Source: Desulforamulus aeronauticus DSM 10349 (GTDB lineage: Bacteria > Bacillota > Desulfotomaculia > Desulfotomaculales > Desulfotomaculaceae). Taken from it: a DNA stretch of 64,000 bases. Positions 15,899 to 24,127 of this stretch are shown piece by piece (position 1 is the stretch's first letter; each line of letters starts with the position of its first letter). The notes under the pieces were generated by a model, which was given only the letters and a program-made list of their open reading frames with translations, had not been told where the DNA came from and made no database searches. The DNA is taken from positions 154,438 to 218,437 of the forward strand of contig NZ_FRAR01000006.1 in NCBI RefSeq assembly GCF_900142375.1, in the 5' to 3' direction. The position numbers were made by a program, and so were the translations under genes.

Positions 15899-16444
15899 TT
15901 GAGAATTGGTGTAATCAGCGATACCCATGGCAGTATATTCTATTTTGAAAAGGCCCTACAGATTTTAGAAAGCTGTGATACCATTATCCACGGCGGGGAC
16001 GTATTGTATCACGGCCCACGAAACCCCCTGCCAGAGGGTTATAATCCCAAGGAGTTGGCCGAAAAAATCAATTCCATGAAAAATATACTATTTGCCCGGG
16101 GAAATTGTGATGCCGATGTAGATCAAATGGTGATCCACCATCCCATCCAAAGCCCCTATCTTCTGCTGCAGTTAGGGAATCATAAGATTTTCGTTTGTCA
16201 CGGTCATACCAAAGAGAAAAACCAGTACATTCAAATGGCTAAAGATTATCAGATAAACATTTTTATCTACGGTCATAGTCACGTGAAAGAGCTGTATAAA
16301 GATGGGGATTTGGTTGTACTAAACCCAGGTAGTACCGCACTGCCCAAGGACAACATTCATTCCGTGGCCATCATCGAGGCAGATGTCGTTAGGCTGATTA
16401 ATATTGAAAACCAAGAAGTTATTAAGGAACTTCGTTTAATCTAG
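15899..16444 (+). CDS. YfcE-type metallophosphodiesterase
   Basis: A calcineurin-fold phosphoesterase of about 181 residues, the usual YfcE length. Metal-binding motifs appear in order: GVISDTHGS (D-x-H), IIHGGDVLYHG (GD), FARGNCD (GN-C-D), FVCHGHT and YGHSHVK (GHxH), followed by NPGSTALPKD. Family members hydrolyse phosphodiesters such as bis-p-nitrophenyl phosphate in vitro, but the natural substrate is unknown. Start chosen at TTG 15899 with AGGAG ten bases upstream; an ATG further up would run through the leader hairpin. It is a single gene behind the structured leader. Confidence 0.85.
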   Translation: MRIGVISDTHGSIFYFEKALQILESCDTIIHGGDVLYHGPRNPLPEGYNPKELAEKINSMKNILFARGNCDADVDQMVIHHPIQSPYLLLQLGNHKIFVCHGHTKEKNQYIQMAKDYQINIFIYGHSHVKELYKDGDLVVLNPGSTALPKDNIHSVAIIEADVVRLINIENQEVIKELRLI

Positions 16445-16660
16445 GTATCCCAGAGCTGTTGCACAATGAAACCGCTGGCTGGTGTGTAACTTTGGCCATA
16501 GGCTTTTGGTTTCAGTTCATTCGGACGAGCAAAGCTCGCCCCTACTAGACCAAAATACAGTACGTGTGTCTTATTTAAACTAACCACGCCTACGGCCTAG
16601 CCTATGGTGGACTGCTGCTTACTATCTAAAATAGTAGTCTTGCACCACTCTCCTTTCTAT
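16445..16660. other. Intergenic region with short inverted repeats
   Basis: No gene is seen. GGACGAGCAAAGCTCGCCCCTAC near 16522 is a short palindrome (GAGC-AAA-GCTC) reminiscent of the GTAGGGGC hairpin motif near 7343..7367. A GAGTGGTGCAAGACTAC stretch (minus strand, near 16640) resembles the start of the terminator hairpins at 7372 and 31085 but lacks their other arm. Confidence 0.4.
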
Positions 16661-17566
16661 TTATGTTAGAGCTTTCTCAACAGCGGACTGTATATCCGGG
16701 TATTGAAAACGGTACTTTCGTTCTTGCAGTCTTTGGGGTAGCACCCGCTGTCCATTCAGCAAAAGTTCTTCTGCCATCTCCCCCAACAGCAATCTGGTAA
16801 AAAAAGCGGGCATTCTAGTCCAGGACTTCTTATGAAGCGTGTTGGCAATGGCAGTTGCCAGTTCGGACATGGTCACCGGCTGAGGACTACAAAGATTATA
16901 AACTCCCTGGTAGTCGGTAGTTTGCAATGCCTCGGCAATGACCTGTATGACATCCTGCTGATGAATCCAGGAACACCACTGTTTACCATCCCCCAGGTAA
17001 CCACCCAAGCAGAAGCGGTATGGCAAAGCCATTTTTTCTAAGGCACCCCCAGGGCCTAAAACCAGACCCAGCCGGAGTATCACCAGTCGTACACCCATCT
17101 CCTCCAGCCGTTGAGCCTCTTGCTCCCACTGTTTGCACACCAAAGCCAGAAAGCCTTGGCCATTAGGACTTGCTTCATGAAAGCTGGTATGAGCATGGGT
17201 TCCATAATAACCCACTGCAGAGGCATTGATCAAAGTCCCAGGATAAGGTAATTGTTGTTGTTTATTCCTCTCGATACTCTGTACCAACTGCCTAGTCAAA
17301 CGAAGTCGGCTGTTTAAAATTTCCTCTTTCACCTGTGGACTCCAACGACCAGCCGAAATATTATGCCCGGCTAGGTTGACTATCGCATCGATACCGGATA
17401 TAACCTGAGGCGAAAAAAGTTCCGTCTCGGCCGGTAATGGAATAACTTCCCCGGCCCCTTTATATCCCCCACGTGTTACCAGATAAAGCCGATGGTTAAG
17501 CCCGCTTAAATGTTTTACTAAATTTTTGCCAACAAAGCCAGTTCCGCCGGTAATGAGAATATTCAT
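16661..17566 (-). CDS. TIGR01777 (YfcH/SDR39U) NAD(P)-dependent epimerase-like protein
   Basis: A 301-residue extended short-chain dehydrogenase. The Rossmann nucleotide loop is at the N-terminus (ITGGTGFVGKNLVKHL) and is followed by VNLAGHNISAGRWS and NASAVGYYG. The typical C-terminal DUF1731 region (RMPAFFTRLLLGEMAEELLL, GQRVLPQRLQE) is complete. The usual catalytic YxxxK is not obvious, as is normal for this family. Substrate unknown; homologues are linked to cell division or chloroplast division. The ATG has AGGAGGG upstream. It is transcribed divergently from the CoA-transferase genes. Confidence 0.88.
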   Translation of the reverse strand: MNILITGGTGFVGKNLVKHLSGLNHRLYLVTRGGYKGAGEVIPLPAETELFSPQVISGIDAIVNLAGHNISAGRWSPQVKEEILNSRLRLTRQLVQSIERNKQQQLPYPGTLINASAVGYYGTHAHTSFHEASPNGQGFLALVCKQWEQEAQRLEEMGVRLVILRLGLVLGPGGALEKMALPYRFCLGGYLGDGKQWCSWIHQQDVIQVIAEALQTTDYQGVYNLCSPQPVTMSELATAIANTLHKKSWTRMPAFFTRLLLGEMAEELLLNGQRVLPQRLQERKYRFQYPDIQSAVEKALT

Positions 17567-17673
17567 GGCAACCCTCCTTTCTCAGCTTTCATGAAGAAAT
17601 AAGAGTACTTTAATACAATCACCTGGTTTGTCCAATTAATGGTAAAATTTTTAAAACACGTTATGTATATTTA

Positions 17674-17682
17674 TGCTATAAT
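17674..17682 (+). promoter_or_regulatory. Extended -10 promoter of the CoA-transferase operon
   Basis: TG-C-TATAAT (17674..17682) lies about 30 bases before the GGAGGAAG site. The -35 region is poor, which fits an extended -10 promoter. Confidence 0.5.
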
Positions 17683-17715
17683 CGTTATAATTTAAGCATT
17701 TGGAGGAAGTAACAT

Positions 17716-18750
17716 ATGTGGACCGGTTTATCTCCTAGTGAAGCAAGAAGTCTTTTGGTTCAAAAAGATAAAGCAAAGAAAGACAAACGTATGTCGATAA
17801 CTGAGGCTGTGTCTACTTTGGTTAAAGATGGCTACAACCTTGGTATCGGTGGTTTTGTAAATAGCCGCCAACCTGTGGCAACAGTTCATGAAATTATCAG
17901 GCAGGGTAAGAAAGATTTACTGCTTTCCTTTCATTCCGCAGGCTTGGCTGTTGAATATCTAGCCGGAGCCATGGCTTTAGATCAACAGCAGTTCAGCATA
18001 AAACGTCTGGAATTTGCCTATTGGGGCATTGAATTATTTGGTCTTTCTTCCATGCTTCGCTTTCTATCAGAAAATGGTATGGTGGAGCTAGAAGATTGGA
18101 GTAACTTTAATATGTCCGCCCGCTTTAAAGCCGCGGCTATGGGCCTCCCCTTCTTACCCTGCCGCAGTCCGCTGGGCAGCGATGTCCCAAGAGCCAACCG
18201 CTCTAAAATAATCGATTGTCCCTTTACCGGGGAACCCATCGCCCTGCTGCCCGCCTGCCACCCACATGTAGCTTTAATTCATGTTCAAGAGGCAGACATC
18301 TACGGTAACTGCAGAATAGGAGGCCCCCTGTTTACCTGCCCGGAAATTGCCTTAGCTGCCGCTCACACCATTGTCACCTGTGAACGGATTATCCCCCATG
18401 AGGAAATGATACAGGAGCCTAGCCGCATTAATATTCCCTTTTTTGCGGTAGATGCAGTGGTAGAGATTCCCTTGGGAGCTTATCCCGGTAACTGCCATAG
18501 CCGCTATTATTTTGATGAAAATCACATTAAAGAGTTTCGCAATGCCGTTGAAGCTTTCCGCAAAGGAAACCCTATCCCGCTACAACGTTACTATGATCAA
18601 TATATCTATGGTGTTACAGACTCGGACGGTATGTTGGAACAGATTCCCTACCGACAATTAAAGCATATTCAACAAATTGAACTCCGAGAAGCCGTTCTAA
18701 TGCAGGAAACCGGCGATGATAAGCAAGGGGATGGAAAGAATGCACACTAA
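17716..18750 (+). CDS. CoA-transferase family I, subunit A (glutaconate CoA-transferase-like)
   Basis: A 344-residue alpha subunit. Features include the glycine-rich DGYNLGIGGFVNSRQPVA near residue 37, the SENGMVELEDWSNFNMSARF segment and ADIYGNCRIGGPLF, all typical of GctA/CoA-transferase family I alpha chains. Such enzymes move CoA from an acyl-CoA to a carboxylic acid. The substrate cannot be read here because no dehydratase or other pathway gene is adjacent. The ATG has GGAGGAAG. It overlaps the subunit B gene by 11 bases, so the two are coupled. Confidence 0.85.
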   Translation: MWTGLSPSEARSLLVQKDKAKKDKRMSITEAVSTLVKDGYNLGIGGFVNSRQPVATVHEIIRQGKKDLLLSFHSAGLAVEYLAGAMALDQQQFSIKRLEFAYWGIELFGLSSMLRFLSENGMVELEDWSNFNMSARFKAAAMGLPFLPCRSPLGSDVPRANRSKIIDCPFTGEPIALLPACHPHVALIHVQEADIYGNCRIGGPLFTCPEIALAAAHTIVTCERIIPHEEMIQEPSRINIPFFAVDAVVEIPLGAYPGNCHSRYYFDENHIKEFRNAVEAFRKGNPIPLQRYYDQYIYGVTDSDGMLEQIPYRQLKHIQQIELREAVLMQETGDDKQGDGKNAH

Positions 18751-19528
18751 TTTTACCCCTCAGGAAATGATCGTAGTGGCTGGCTCCCGGGTACTGGAAA
18801 ATAATAAAGTAATTTTTGCCGGTACTGGTTTACCTATGGTAGCCATTACCCTAGCTCAATTCACCCACGCCCCAGGAATTATTCCTGTTTTTGAGGCCGG
18901 GGCAGTTGGCCCTACTTTGGACAGAGGTTTACCCTTATCCGTAGGCTGTTCCCGTACCACCAGCAAAGCCAGTTACCTACAGGGTTTAAACACCGCCTTT
19001 GAATTGACCCAAAGGGGATTTTGTGACTTTGGTTTTATTGGCGGAGCAGAGATTGACCCATACGGCAATCTGAACTCCACGATGATGGGGCAATTTCCTG
19101 AAGAATATCAAAAACCCCAGCTTCGGCTCCCTGGGAGTGGCGGTGCCAGCGACATGGCGGCCTCTTGTGAACGTACCATCATCATTATGGCTCATGAAAG
19201 AAGAAGATTTGTAGAAAAATTGCAATACCTTACCAGCCCCGGCTATTTGGATGGCAGTGAAGGTGCTCGCAGACGAGCCGGTTTAGTGGGGCAAGGACCT
19301 TACAGGGTAATCACCACCAAAGCCCTGTTGGGCTTTGATGAAAAGACCCATCGCATGAAGCTGATAGCCACCATGCCCGGTGAAACCGTGGAAAGTGTGC
19401 AGCAAAATACTGGTTTTGAATTGCTGGTGGACGAGAAGGTCTACGAATTTGCACCTCCTACGGTGGAGGAACTAAGACTTATTCGGGAGGAAATCGATCC
19501 CAGGGGCTATTTTATTAAAAGGAAATAA
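18740..19528 (+). CDS. CoA-transferase family I, subunit B
   Basis: A beta subunit of about 262 residues. The likely catalytic glutamate is in PVFEAGAVGP (about residue 52), where family I enzymes form a gamma-glutamyl-CoA thioester. FIGGAEIDPYGNLNSTMMG and RLPGSGGASDMA are the other conserved beta-chain segments. Start chosen at ATG 18740 behind AAGGGGATGG; an upstream in-frame ATG at 18716 has no site. It works as a heterodimer or heterotetramer with the subunit encoded just before it. Confidence 0.85.
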   Translation: MHTNFTPQEMIVVAGSRVLENNKVIFAGTGLPMVAITLAQFTHAPGIIPVFEAGAVGPTLDRGLPLSVGCSRTTSKASYLQGLNTAFELTQRGFCDFGFIGGAEIDPYGNLNSTMMGQFPEEYQKPQLRLPGSGGASDMAASCERTIIIMAHERRRFVEKLQYLTSPGYLDGSEGARRRAGLVGQGPYRVITTKALLGFDEKTHRMKLIATMPGETVESVQQNTGFELLVDEKVYEFAPPTVEELRLIREEIDPRGYFIKRK

Positions 19529-19554
19529 TAACCTGGAGCCGAGGTTTCACTACT

Positions 19555-19740
19555 TTAGACTTCTATCCCTTGCTCATTTAGATATCTTTTTATTTTTTCT
19601 ACGGTGGCTTGCTCATCCGTTTGATTATGTAAAATAATTTCACGGATGTTGACAATTATCGCCGTTAATGATGCCTTTTCTCGTTCATATAAGTCGATGA
19701 TTAGTTCTACATCGGCACTGGTTTTGGTTCGGTTTAGCAT
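19555..19740 (-). CDS. Small helical protein, unknown function
   Basis: A 61-residue charged protein predicted to be almost all helix (SADVELIIDLYEREKASLTA, EQATVEKIKRYLNEQG). I see no family match. The ATG at 19740 has GGGGG seven bases upstream and codon use looks ordinary, so it may be real. It lies convergent to the CoA-transferase genes and next to a long inverted repeat. Confidence 0.5.
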   Translation of the reverse strand: MLNRTKTSADVELIIDLYEREKASLTAIIVNIREIILHNQTDEQATVEKIKRYLNEQGIEV

Positions 19741-19823
19741 GTTTTAACCCCCTTTTTATTAATAGCCATGTTTTACAGTTATTCCCTTATAATATTGACA
19801 ATCCTGAGAAATACTTACATAAT

Positions 19824-19977
19824 AGCAGGGAATACAATATCCAAACAATGGCTCGTGTGCTTCGTTTACCGAGGTTTTCATCCCAACCCTTAAACTGCTC
19901 CAACAGTTTAAGGGTTTTAATATTATAGTTCCACCCCGGTAGCTAAGGCCCATTGTTGATATTGTATTCCTGCTTAT
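19824..19977. repeat. 150-base near-palindromic element (MITE-like or structured RNA)
   Basis: The left end AGCAGGGAATACAATATC (from 19824) and right end GATATTGTATTCCTGCT (to 19974) are inverted copies, extending on both sides to ACAATGG/CCATTGT. In the centre CCCTTAAACTG-CTCCAA-CAGTTTAAGGG forms a perfect 11-bp hairpin. No convincing gene fits inside. Flanks are AT-rich (ACATAAT / TATTTTAT). It could be a miniature transposable element or a transcribed hairpin RNA. Confidence 0.7.
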
Positions 19978-20007
19978 TTTATCATTGTTTGAATATTTTG
20001 CCTATAA

Positions 20008-20038
20008 AAAAACACCACAGCAGAGTGGCGTTTTTTTT
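20008..20038. terminator. Bidirectional terminator after the MBL hydrolase gene
   Basis: ACACCAC..GAGTGGCGT hairpin with A7 before and T8 after, so it can act on both strands. It directly abuts the stop codon of the minus-strand MBL gene. Confidence 0.8.
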
Positions 20039-20654
20039 ATAGGTAGGGGTTATGGACTTTCTCACTGCCAATGGTGGAAGAACCTCCATGGCCTGGGTAA
20101 ATGGTTGTCTCCTCAGGCAGTACCAGCAATTTCTTTTTAATGGCTTGAATCAGGGTGCTCTGACTGCCCCCAGGAAAATCACTGCGTCCGATAGACTGGG
20201 CAAACAGTGTGTCCCCGCTAAACAGTACGTTACCTGCTCTCAGGCAAATACCACCTGGGGTATGGCCTGGCGTATGGATCACTTCCAAAGTAATATCCCC
20301 TACAGTAACGGTATCACCATCCTGCAGCAATCTATCTGCAGGCTTAAATGCTAACGACTCTCCAAGCCAAGCGGACAGATTTAAGGCGGGATTTGTCAGT
20401 GCCTCCCCATCCTGGGCATGAATCATCACTGAAGCCCCGGTGGCTTTTTTTAGTTCCCCTACTCCACCAATATGGTCCGCGTGGCCATGCGTCAAAATAA
20501 TGGTGGAAGCTTGTAGATTTAATTGCTTTAATTTTTCCAGAATCCGTCCTGCTTCATCTCCGGGATCCACCACTGCTGCTTGACGAGTTGCCGGACAGCC
20601 AATAATATAGCAGTTAGCTTCCAGGTTCCCGACCGGTAAAATCTCGATAATCAA
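20037..20654 (-). CDS. Metallo-beta-lactamase-fold hydrolase (glyoxalase II-like)
   Basis: A thiolesterase/hydrolase-like enzyme of about 205 residues. Metal ligands are seen in LTHGHADHIGG (HxHxDH), HTPGHTPGG, FSGDTLF and YPGHGGSST, the pattern of YcbL/GloB-type proteins. The substrate is unknown. Start chosen at TTG 20654 (LIIEILPVGNLEANCYII) with GGAGG eight bases upstream. A longer frame to 20729 would add 25 residues encoded by an intergenic repeat and absent from this family. The gene lies downstream of dtd and rel in the same direction. Confidence 0.85.
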   Translation of the reverse strand: MIIEILPVGNLEANCYIIGCPATRQAAVVDPGDEAGRILEKLKQLNLQASTIILTHGHADHIGGVGELKKATGASVMIHAQDGEALTNPALNLSAWLGESLAFKPADRLLQDGDTVTVGDITLEVIHTPGHTPGGICLRAGNVLFSGDTLFAQSIGRSDFPGGSQSTLIQAIKKKLLVLPEETTIYPGHGGSSTIGSEKVHNPYL

Positions 20655-20673
20655 AGGATCATCCTCCAAATCG

Positions 20674-20807
20674 TATAGAAAAACTTGGCTTACGCCAAGT
20701 CCTTGACGCAGGCGTACCCTGAAGGGCATAACCTAAAGGTCACAGGCAAGTAAGCCTTAGTTTTTCTTATACTTTCTTCAATAGAATTTTTTTACTCTCT
20801 GAAAGTG
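20674..20807 (+). repeat. Dispersed intergenic repeat, full copy A
   Basis: The most complete copy, about 134 bases. TAGAAAAACTTGGC, then CTTGGC-TTAC-GCCAAG hairpin, TTGACGCAGGCG, then GGTCACAGGCAAGTAAGCC, TTAGTTTTTCTTATACTTT, ATAGAAT and CTCTCTGAAAGTG. The GAAAAACT words are inverted. It fills the gap between dtd and the MBL gene exactly. Relatives: 2517..2590, 49347..49427 and 58185..58284. Confidence 0.8.
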
Positions 20808-21257
20808 CTAAAAAATCTTGTTGCTATCCAATAATAGTGTAACCGGGCCGTCATTAATAATTTCCACCACCATATGTTCTTGAAAAATCCCCGTGGCAGT
20901 GGGTAACCCATTGCAAATGAGTCTCTGTACGAAACTCTCGTAAAGTTCCTTGGCTTCCTCCGGCAGGGCCGCTTTTGAATACCCCGGTCGCCTGCCTTTG
21001 CGGCAATCCCCGTAGAGTGTGAACTGGGATATAGCTAGCACACCGCCACCCACATCCTGAACCGAAAGATTCAATTTACCTTGCTCGTCAGTAAAGATCC
21101 GCAGTTGACAAATTTTATCTGCCAGATATCGGGCATCATCAACAGTATCTCCCTGCCCTACCCCCAGCAACACAACCAACCCCTGGTCAATCTGGCCGAC
21201 GGTGGTGTCGTCTACTGTAACTGATCCTCGAAGCACTCGTTGAACAACAGCGCGCAA
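20808..21257 (-). CDS. dtd: D-aminoacyl-tRNA deacylase
   Basis: A 149-residue DTD that hydrolyses D-amino acids (and Gly mis-attached to tRNA-Ala) from tRNA. It has the N-terminal [15 protein letters not shown], the catalytic-pocket motif SQFTLYGD and a C-terminal region with [14 protein letters not shown] carrying the cross-subunit proline motif (here GLPTATG in place of the common NPTG-like form). Length is typical. A TTG start at 21257 follows GGAGGTG. It lies between rel and the MBL gene, the same order as rel-dtd in many Firmicutes. Confidence 0.94.
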   Translation of the reverse strand: MRAVVQRVLRGSVTVDDTTVGQIDQGLVVLLGVGQGDTVDDARYLADKICQLRIFTDEQGKLNLSVQDVGGGVLAISQFTLYGDCRKGRRPGYSKAALPEEAKELYESFVQRLICNGLPTATGIFQEHMVVEIINDGPVTLLLDSNKIF

Positions 21258-21375
21258 GATTGCACCTCCGTATTAGCCACTTTTAAGAGTTCAATTAATT
21301 TTTGTAGTACTCGGATAAAAACTGTTTACGCTCTAAGCCCCAATGGACCAAGGGCTAACGGTCAAAGGCCATCTT

Positions 21376-23547
21376 TTATCCCGTTGACACCCTTCTCACA
21401 CCATAGGTATCCCTTACTTTGTGGATTCTGTTCACTAAATAATCCAACTGCTCGGTGTTCCGCACCTGAAGTGCCAATTCGACACTGGCCACTTGATCTT
21501 TTTTGGAGCGGGCGTTCACTCGACTGGCATTAATTTTTAGGTCAAGCAGTACATTTAACACTTCGTTCAAGAAACCAGGACGATCCAAGCCGGTAACTTC
21601 TAATTTTACCTGGAAGGGGGACTGGAATTCCTTATCCCAGGCCACTTCTACCACCCGTTCAGGTTCTTCATTTTGGATTGGCTGGATATTCAGACAATCT
21701 TCCCGGTGGATAGAAACACCTCTGCCCCGTGTGATATAGCCAACGATAGGGTCACCGGGCACCGGATTGCAGCAATGGGCCAGGCGTATCAATAGGTTAT
21801 CAATACCCTTTACCCGGATGCCCTGGGTGGGTTTACCCCACTCGGATGCCTTACCCTCGGCTTTTTTCATCATTTCTTCCACCAGAGGGCGGCGTTCCTT
21901 CTCAGCGCGATATTCATCCCGAATCTTACTAACGATCTGACTGGGAATTAATTGGCCGTCTCCAATGGTTGCATATAAATCATCAATAGAAGCCTGAACC
22001 AGCTTACGGGCATATTCTTGCAGTCTTTCACCACGAACCAGTTCCAATTCCAAGCCCTGTTTACGAGCTTCCTTCTCAAGAGCATCTTTACCCCGGTTAA
22101 TATTCTCTTCCCGGCGTTCCTTTTTAAACCATGAACGAATGCGATTTTTCGCCTGGGGTGTTTTTACGATATTTAACCAGTCTCGACTGGGACCATTGCT
22201 GGCCTTGGAGGTAATAATCTCAATAATATTACCGTTTTTCAATTTATAATCCAAGGGCACAATGCGCCCGTTTATCTTTGCTCCCACAGTACGGTGTCCT
22301 ACATCCGTATGAATTCGGTAAGCAAAATCTAGGGGTATCGCTCCCGCAGGCAGTTCCATAACATCGCCTTTGGGAGTGAAAACAAATACCGACTGGGAAA
22401 ACAAGTCGATCTTTAGGTTTTCCATAAATTCCTTGGCATCCCGGGCATCGTGCTGGGCATCCAGCATTTGCCTGATCCAAGCTAGCTTTTTATCGAAATC
22501 CTTTTCTCCTTGGCTGCCTTCCTTGTAGCGCCAGTGTGCAGCAATACCATATTCCGATACCCGGTGCATATCCCAAGTGCGAATTTGAATTTCCACCGGT
22601 TCCCCGTTGGGTCCAATGACCGTGGTATGCAGGGATTGATACATATTGGATTTTGGCATAGCAATATAGTCTTTAAAACGGCCCGGGATAGGCTTCCACA
22701 GAGTATGGGCAATGCCCAGTGCTCCATAGCAGTCCTTAACCGAATTCACCAGCACCCGTACCGCCTGAACATCAAAAATATCCTTTAATTCCTTTTGCTG
22801 CTCCACCATCTTTTGATAAATGGAATAAAGGTTCTTCGGACGTCCTTGAATCTCTGTTTTGATATTGACCGCTGCCAATCTTTCGGCCAGTTCTTTAATT
22901 ACCTCTTGAATATATTCTTCACGTTTGGCACGGGATTTGGCAATTTGCGTTTTCATGTGCTGGTACTTTTCAGGTTCCAAATAACGAAAGGAGAGATCTT
23001 CCAACTCCCACTTAATCTTATAAATTCCCAAGCGATGAGCCATGGGTGTAAAAAAGTGAAGGGTCTCCTCTGCCACTTCCTTCTGCTTACGTTCCGATTG
23101 AAACTGCAGAGTGCGTAAATTATGCAGTCGGTCAGCCAGTTTTATTAAAATTACCCGAATATCCTTAGCCATAGCCAGAAACATTTTACGAAGGTTTTCG
23201 GCCTGTCGTTCTTCTTTGGTTTGAAATTGGAGTTTCCCTAATTTGGTCACTCCATCCACCATAATAGCAACTTCCTGACCAAAATTATTTTCAATGTCCT
23301 CCAAAGTAATACCGGTATCCTCTACCACATCATGAAGCAACCCTGCAGCCACTGTCTGAACATCTAACTGTAGTTCTGCCAGGATAATGGCAATGGCTAA
23401 GGGGTGGACAATGTAATCTTCCCCGGAAATACGCTTCTGACCTCTGTGGGCATTTTCCGCATAATTATAAGCACTGCGGAGGAAAGCAATGTCCACCGAA
23501 GGATTATACAACAACACCTTTTGTTCCAGTTCAAATAATGAAGACAT
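21376..23547 (-). CDS. rel: Bifunctional (p)ppGpp synthetase/hydrolase Rel
   Basis: A 723-residue stringent-response enzyme. Domains in order: HD hydrolase with intact HDVVEDTG (about residues 70-77), synthetase with GRPKNLYSIYQKM and EIQIRTWDMHRVSEYGIAAHW, TGS (VFTPKGDVMELPAG, about 395-455), a helical/zinc-finger part (LAHCCNPVPGDPIVGYI), and a C-terminal ACT domain. The complete HD site indicates it can both make and degrade (p)ppGpp, as expected for the single Rel of Firmicutes. The ATG has GAGGTGAAG. apt lies 48 bases upstream. Confidence 0.97.
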   Translation of the reverse strand: MSSLFELEQKVLLYNPSVDIAFLRSAYNYAENAHRGQKRISGEDYIVHPLAIAIILAELQLDVQTVAAGLLHDVVEDTGITLEDIENNFGQEVAIMVDGVTKLGKLQFQTKEERQAENLRKMFLAMAKDIRVILIKLADRLHNLRTLQFQSERKQKEVAEETLHFFTPMAHRLGIYKIKWELEDLSFRYLEPEKYQHMKTQIAKSRAKREEYIQEVIKELAERLAAVNIKTEIQGRPKNLYSIYQKMVEQQKELKDIFDVQAVRVLVNSVKDCYGALGIAHTLWKPIPGRFKDYIAMPKSNMYQSLHTTVIGPNGEPVEIQIRTWDMHRVSEYGIAAHWRYKEGSQGEKDFDKKLAWIRQMLDAQHDARDAKEFMENLKIDLFSQSVFVFTPKGDVMELPAGAIPLDFAYRIHTDVGHRTVGAKINGRIVPLDYKLKNGNIIEIITSKASNGPSRDWLNIVKTPQAKNRIRSWFKKERREENINRGKDALEKEARKQGLELELVRGERLQEYARKLVQASIDDLYATIGDGQLIPSQIVSKIRDEYRAEKERRPLVEEMMKKAEGKASEWGKPTQGIRVKGIDNLLIRLAHCCNPVPGDPIVGYITRGRGVSIHREDCLNIQPIQNEEPERVVEVAWDKEFQSPFQVKLEVTGLDRPGFLNEVLNVLLDLKINASRVNARSKKDQVASVELALQVRNTEQLDYLVNRIHKVRDTYGVRRVSTG

Positions 23548-23595
23548 GCTTCACCTCCTCAATTTGGCTTTAGGCTATAGTTTTTAAAATATAAT

Positions 23596-24114
23596 TTATG
23601 CCTCTAACTGCATAAGTGTTACTATAGGGTATTCACTTAGCTTTTGTCGGGCATCTAAGCCCACTAGTTCAATTAAGAACACCAGTCCGGTCACTTGCCC
23701 CCCTGACTTTTTAATCAATTCCACAGCAGCAGACACCGTCCCTCCGGTAGCCAATACATCGTCTACCAAAAGCACCCTTTGCCCCGGTAAGATGGCTCCT
23801 TCGTGCATTTCCAAGGCATCTGTCCCATATTCCAAGTTATATTCATGCCGCACTATTTTACCGGGTAACTTGCCTGGTTTTCTTAGCAGCACTAAACCTT
23901 TACCCATTGCATAAGCCAAGGGTGCTCCTAGCACAAACCCCCGAGATTCCGGACAAGCAATTAGATCCACTTCCAGATCCCGGCACAATTCTAGGATATC
24001 ATTGACAGCCTGTTGAAAGGCTTCCCCCTCTTGAAGTAGGGTTGTGATATCCCGGAAATTAATGCCTGGCTTAGGAAAGTCTTTAATTAATCGTACCTTA
24101 TTGGCTAAATCCAT
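23596..24114 (-). CDS. apt: Adenine phosphoribosyltransferase
   Basis: A 172-residue purine-salvage enzyme converting adenine and PRPP to AMP. The N-terminal DFPKPGINFRDITTLL and the PRPP-binding loop VLLVDDVLATGGTVSAA are diagnostic, with the PESRGFVLGAPLAY segment between them. Full length. It sits between recJ (13 bases upstream) and rel, an arrangement found in many Firmicutes, and is probably co-transcribed with both. Confidence 0.96.
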   Translation of the reverse strand: MDLANKVRLIKDFPKPGINFRDITTLLQEGEAFQQAVNDILELCRDLEVDLIACPESRGFVLGAPLAYAMGKGLVLLRKPGKLPGKIVRHEYNLEYGTDALEMHEGAILPGQRVLLVDDVLATGGTVSAAVELIKKSGGQVTGLVFLIELVGLDARQKLSEYPIVTLMQLEA

Positions 24115-24127
24115 TTAGGATGCCCCC

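Noticed and set aside
19759..19953. 64-residue minus-strand frame
   Set aside because: It is contained in the near-palindromic element and is not protein-like.
20655..20729. N-terminal extension of the MBL hydrolase
   Set aside because: It is encoded by the dispersed repeat and precedes a well-placed GGAGG/TTG start that restores family length.
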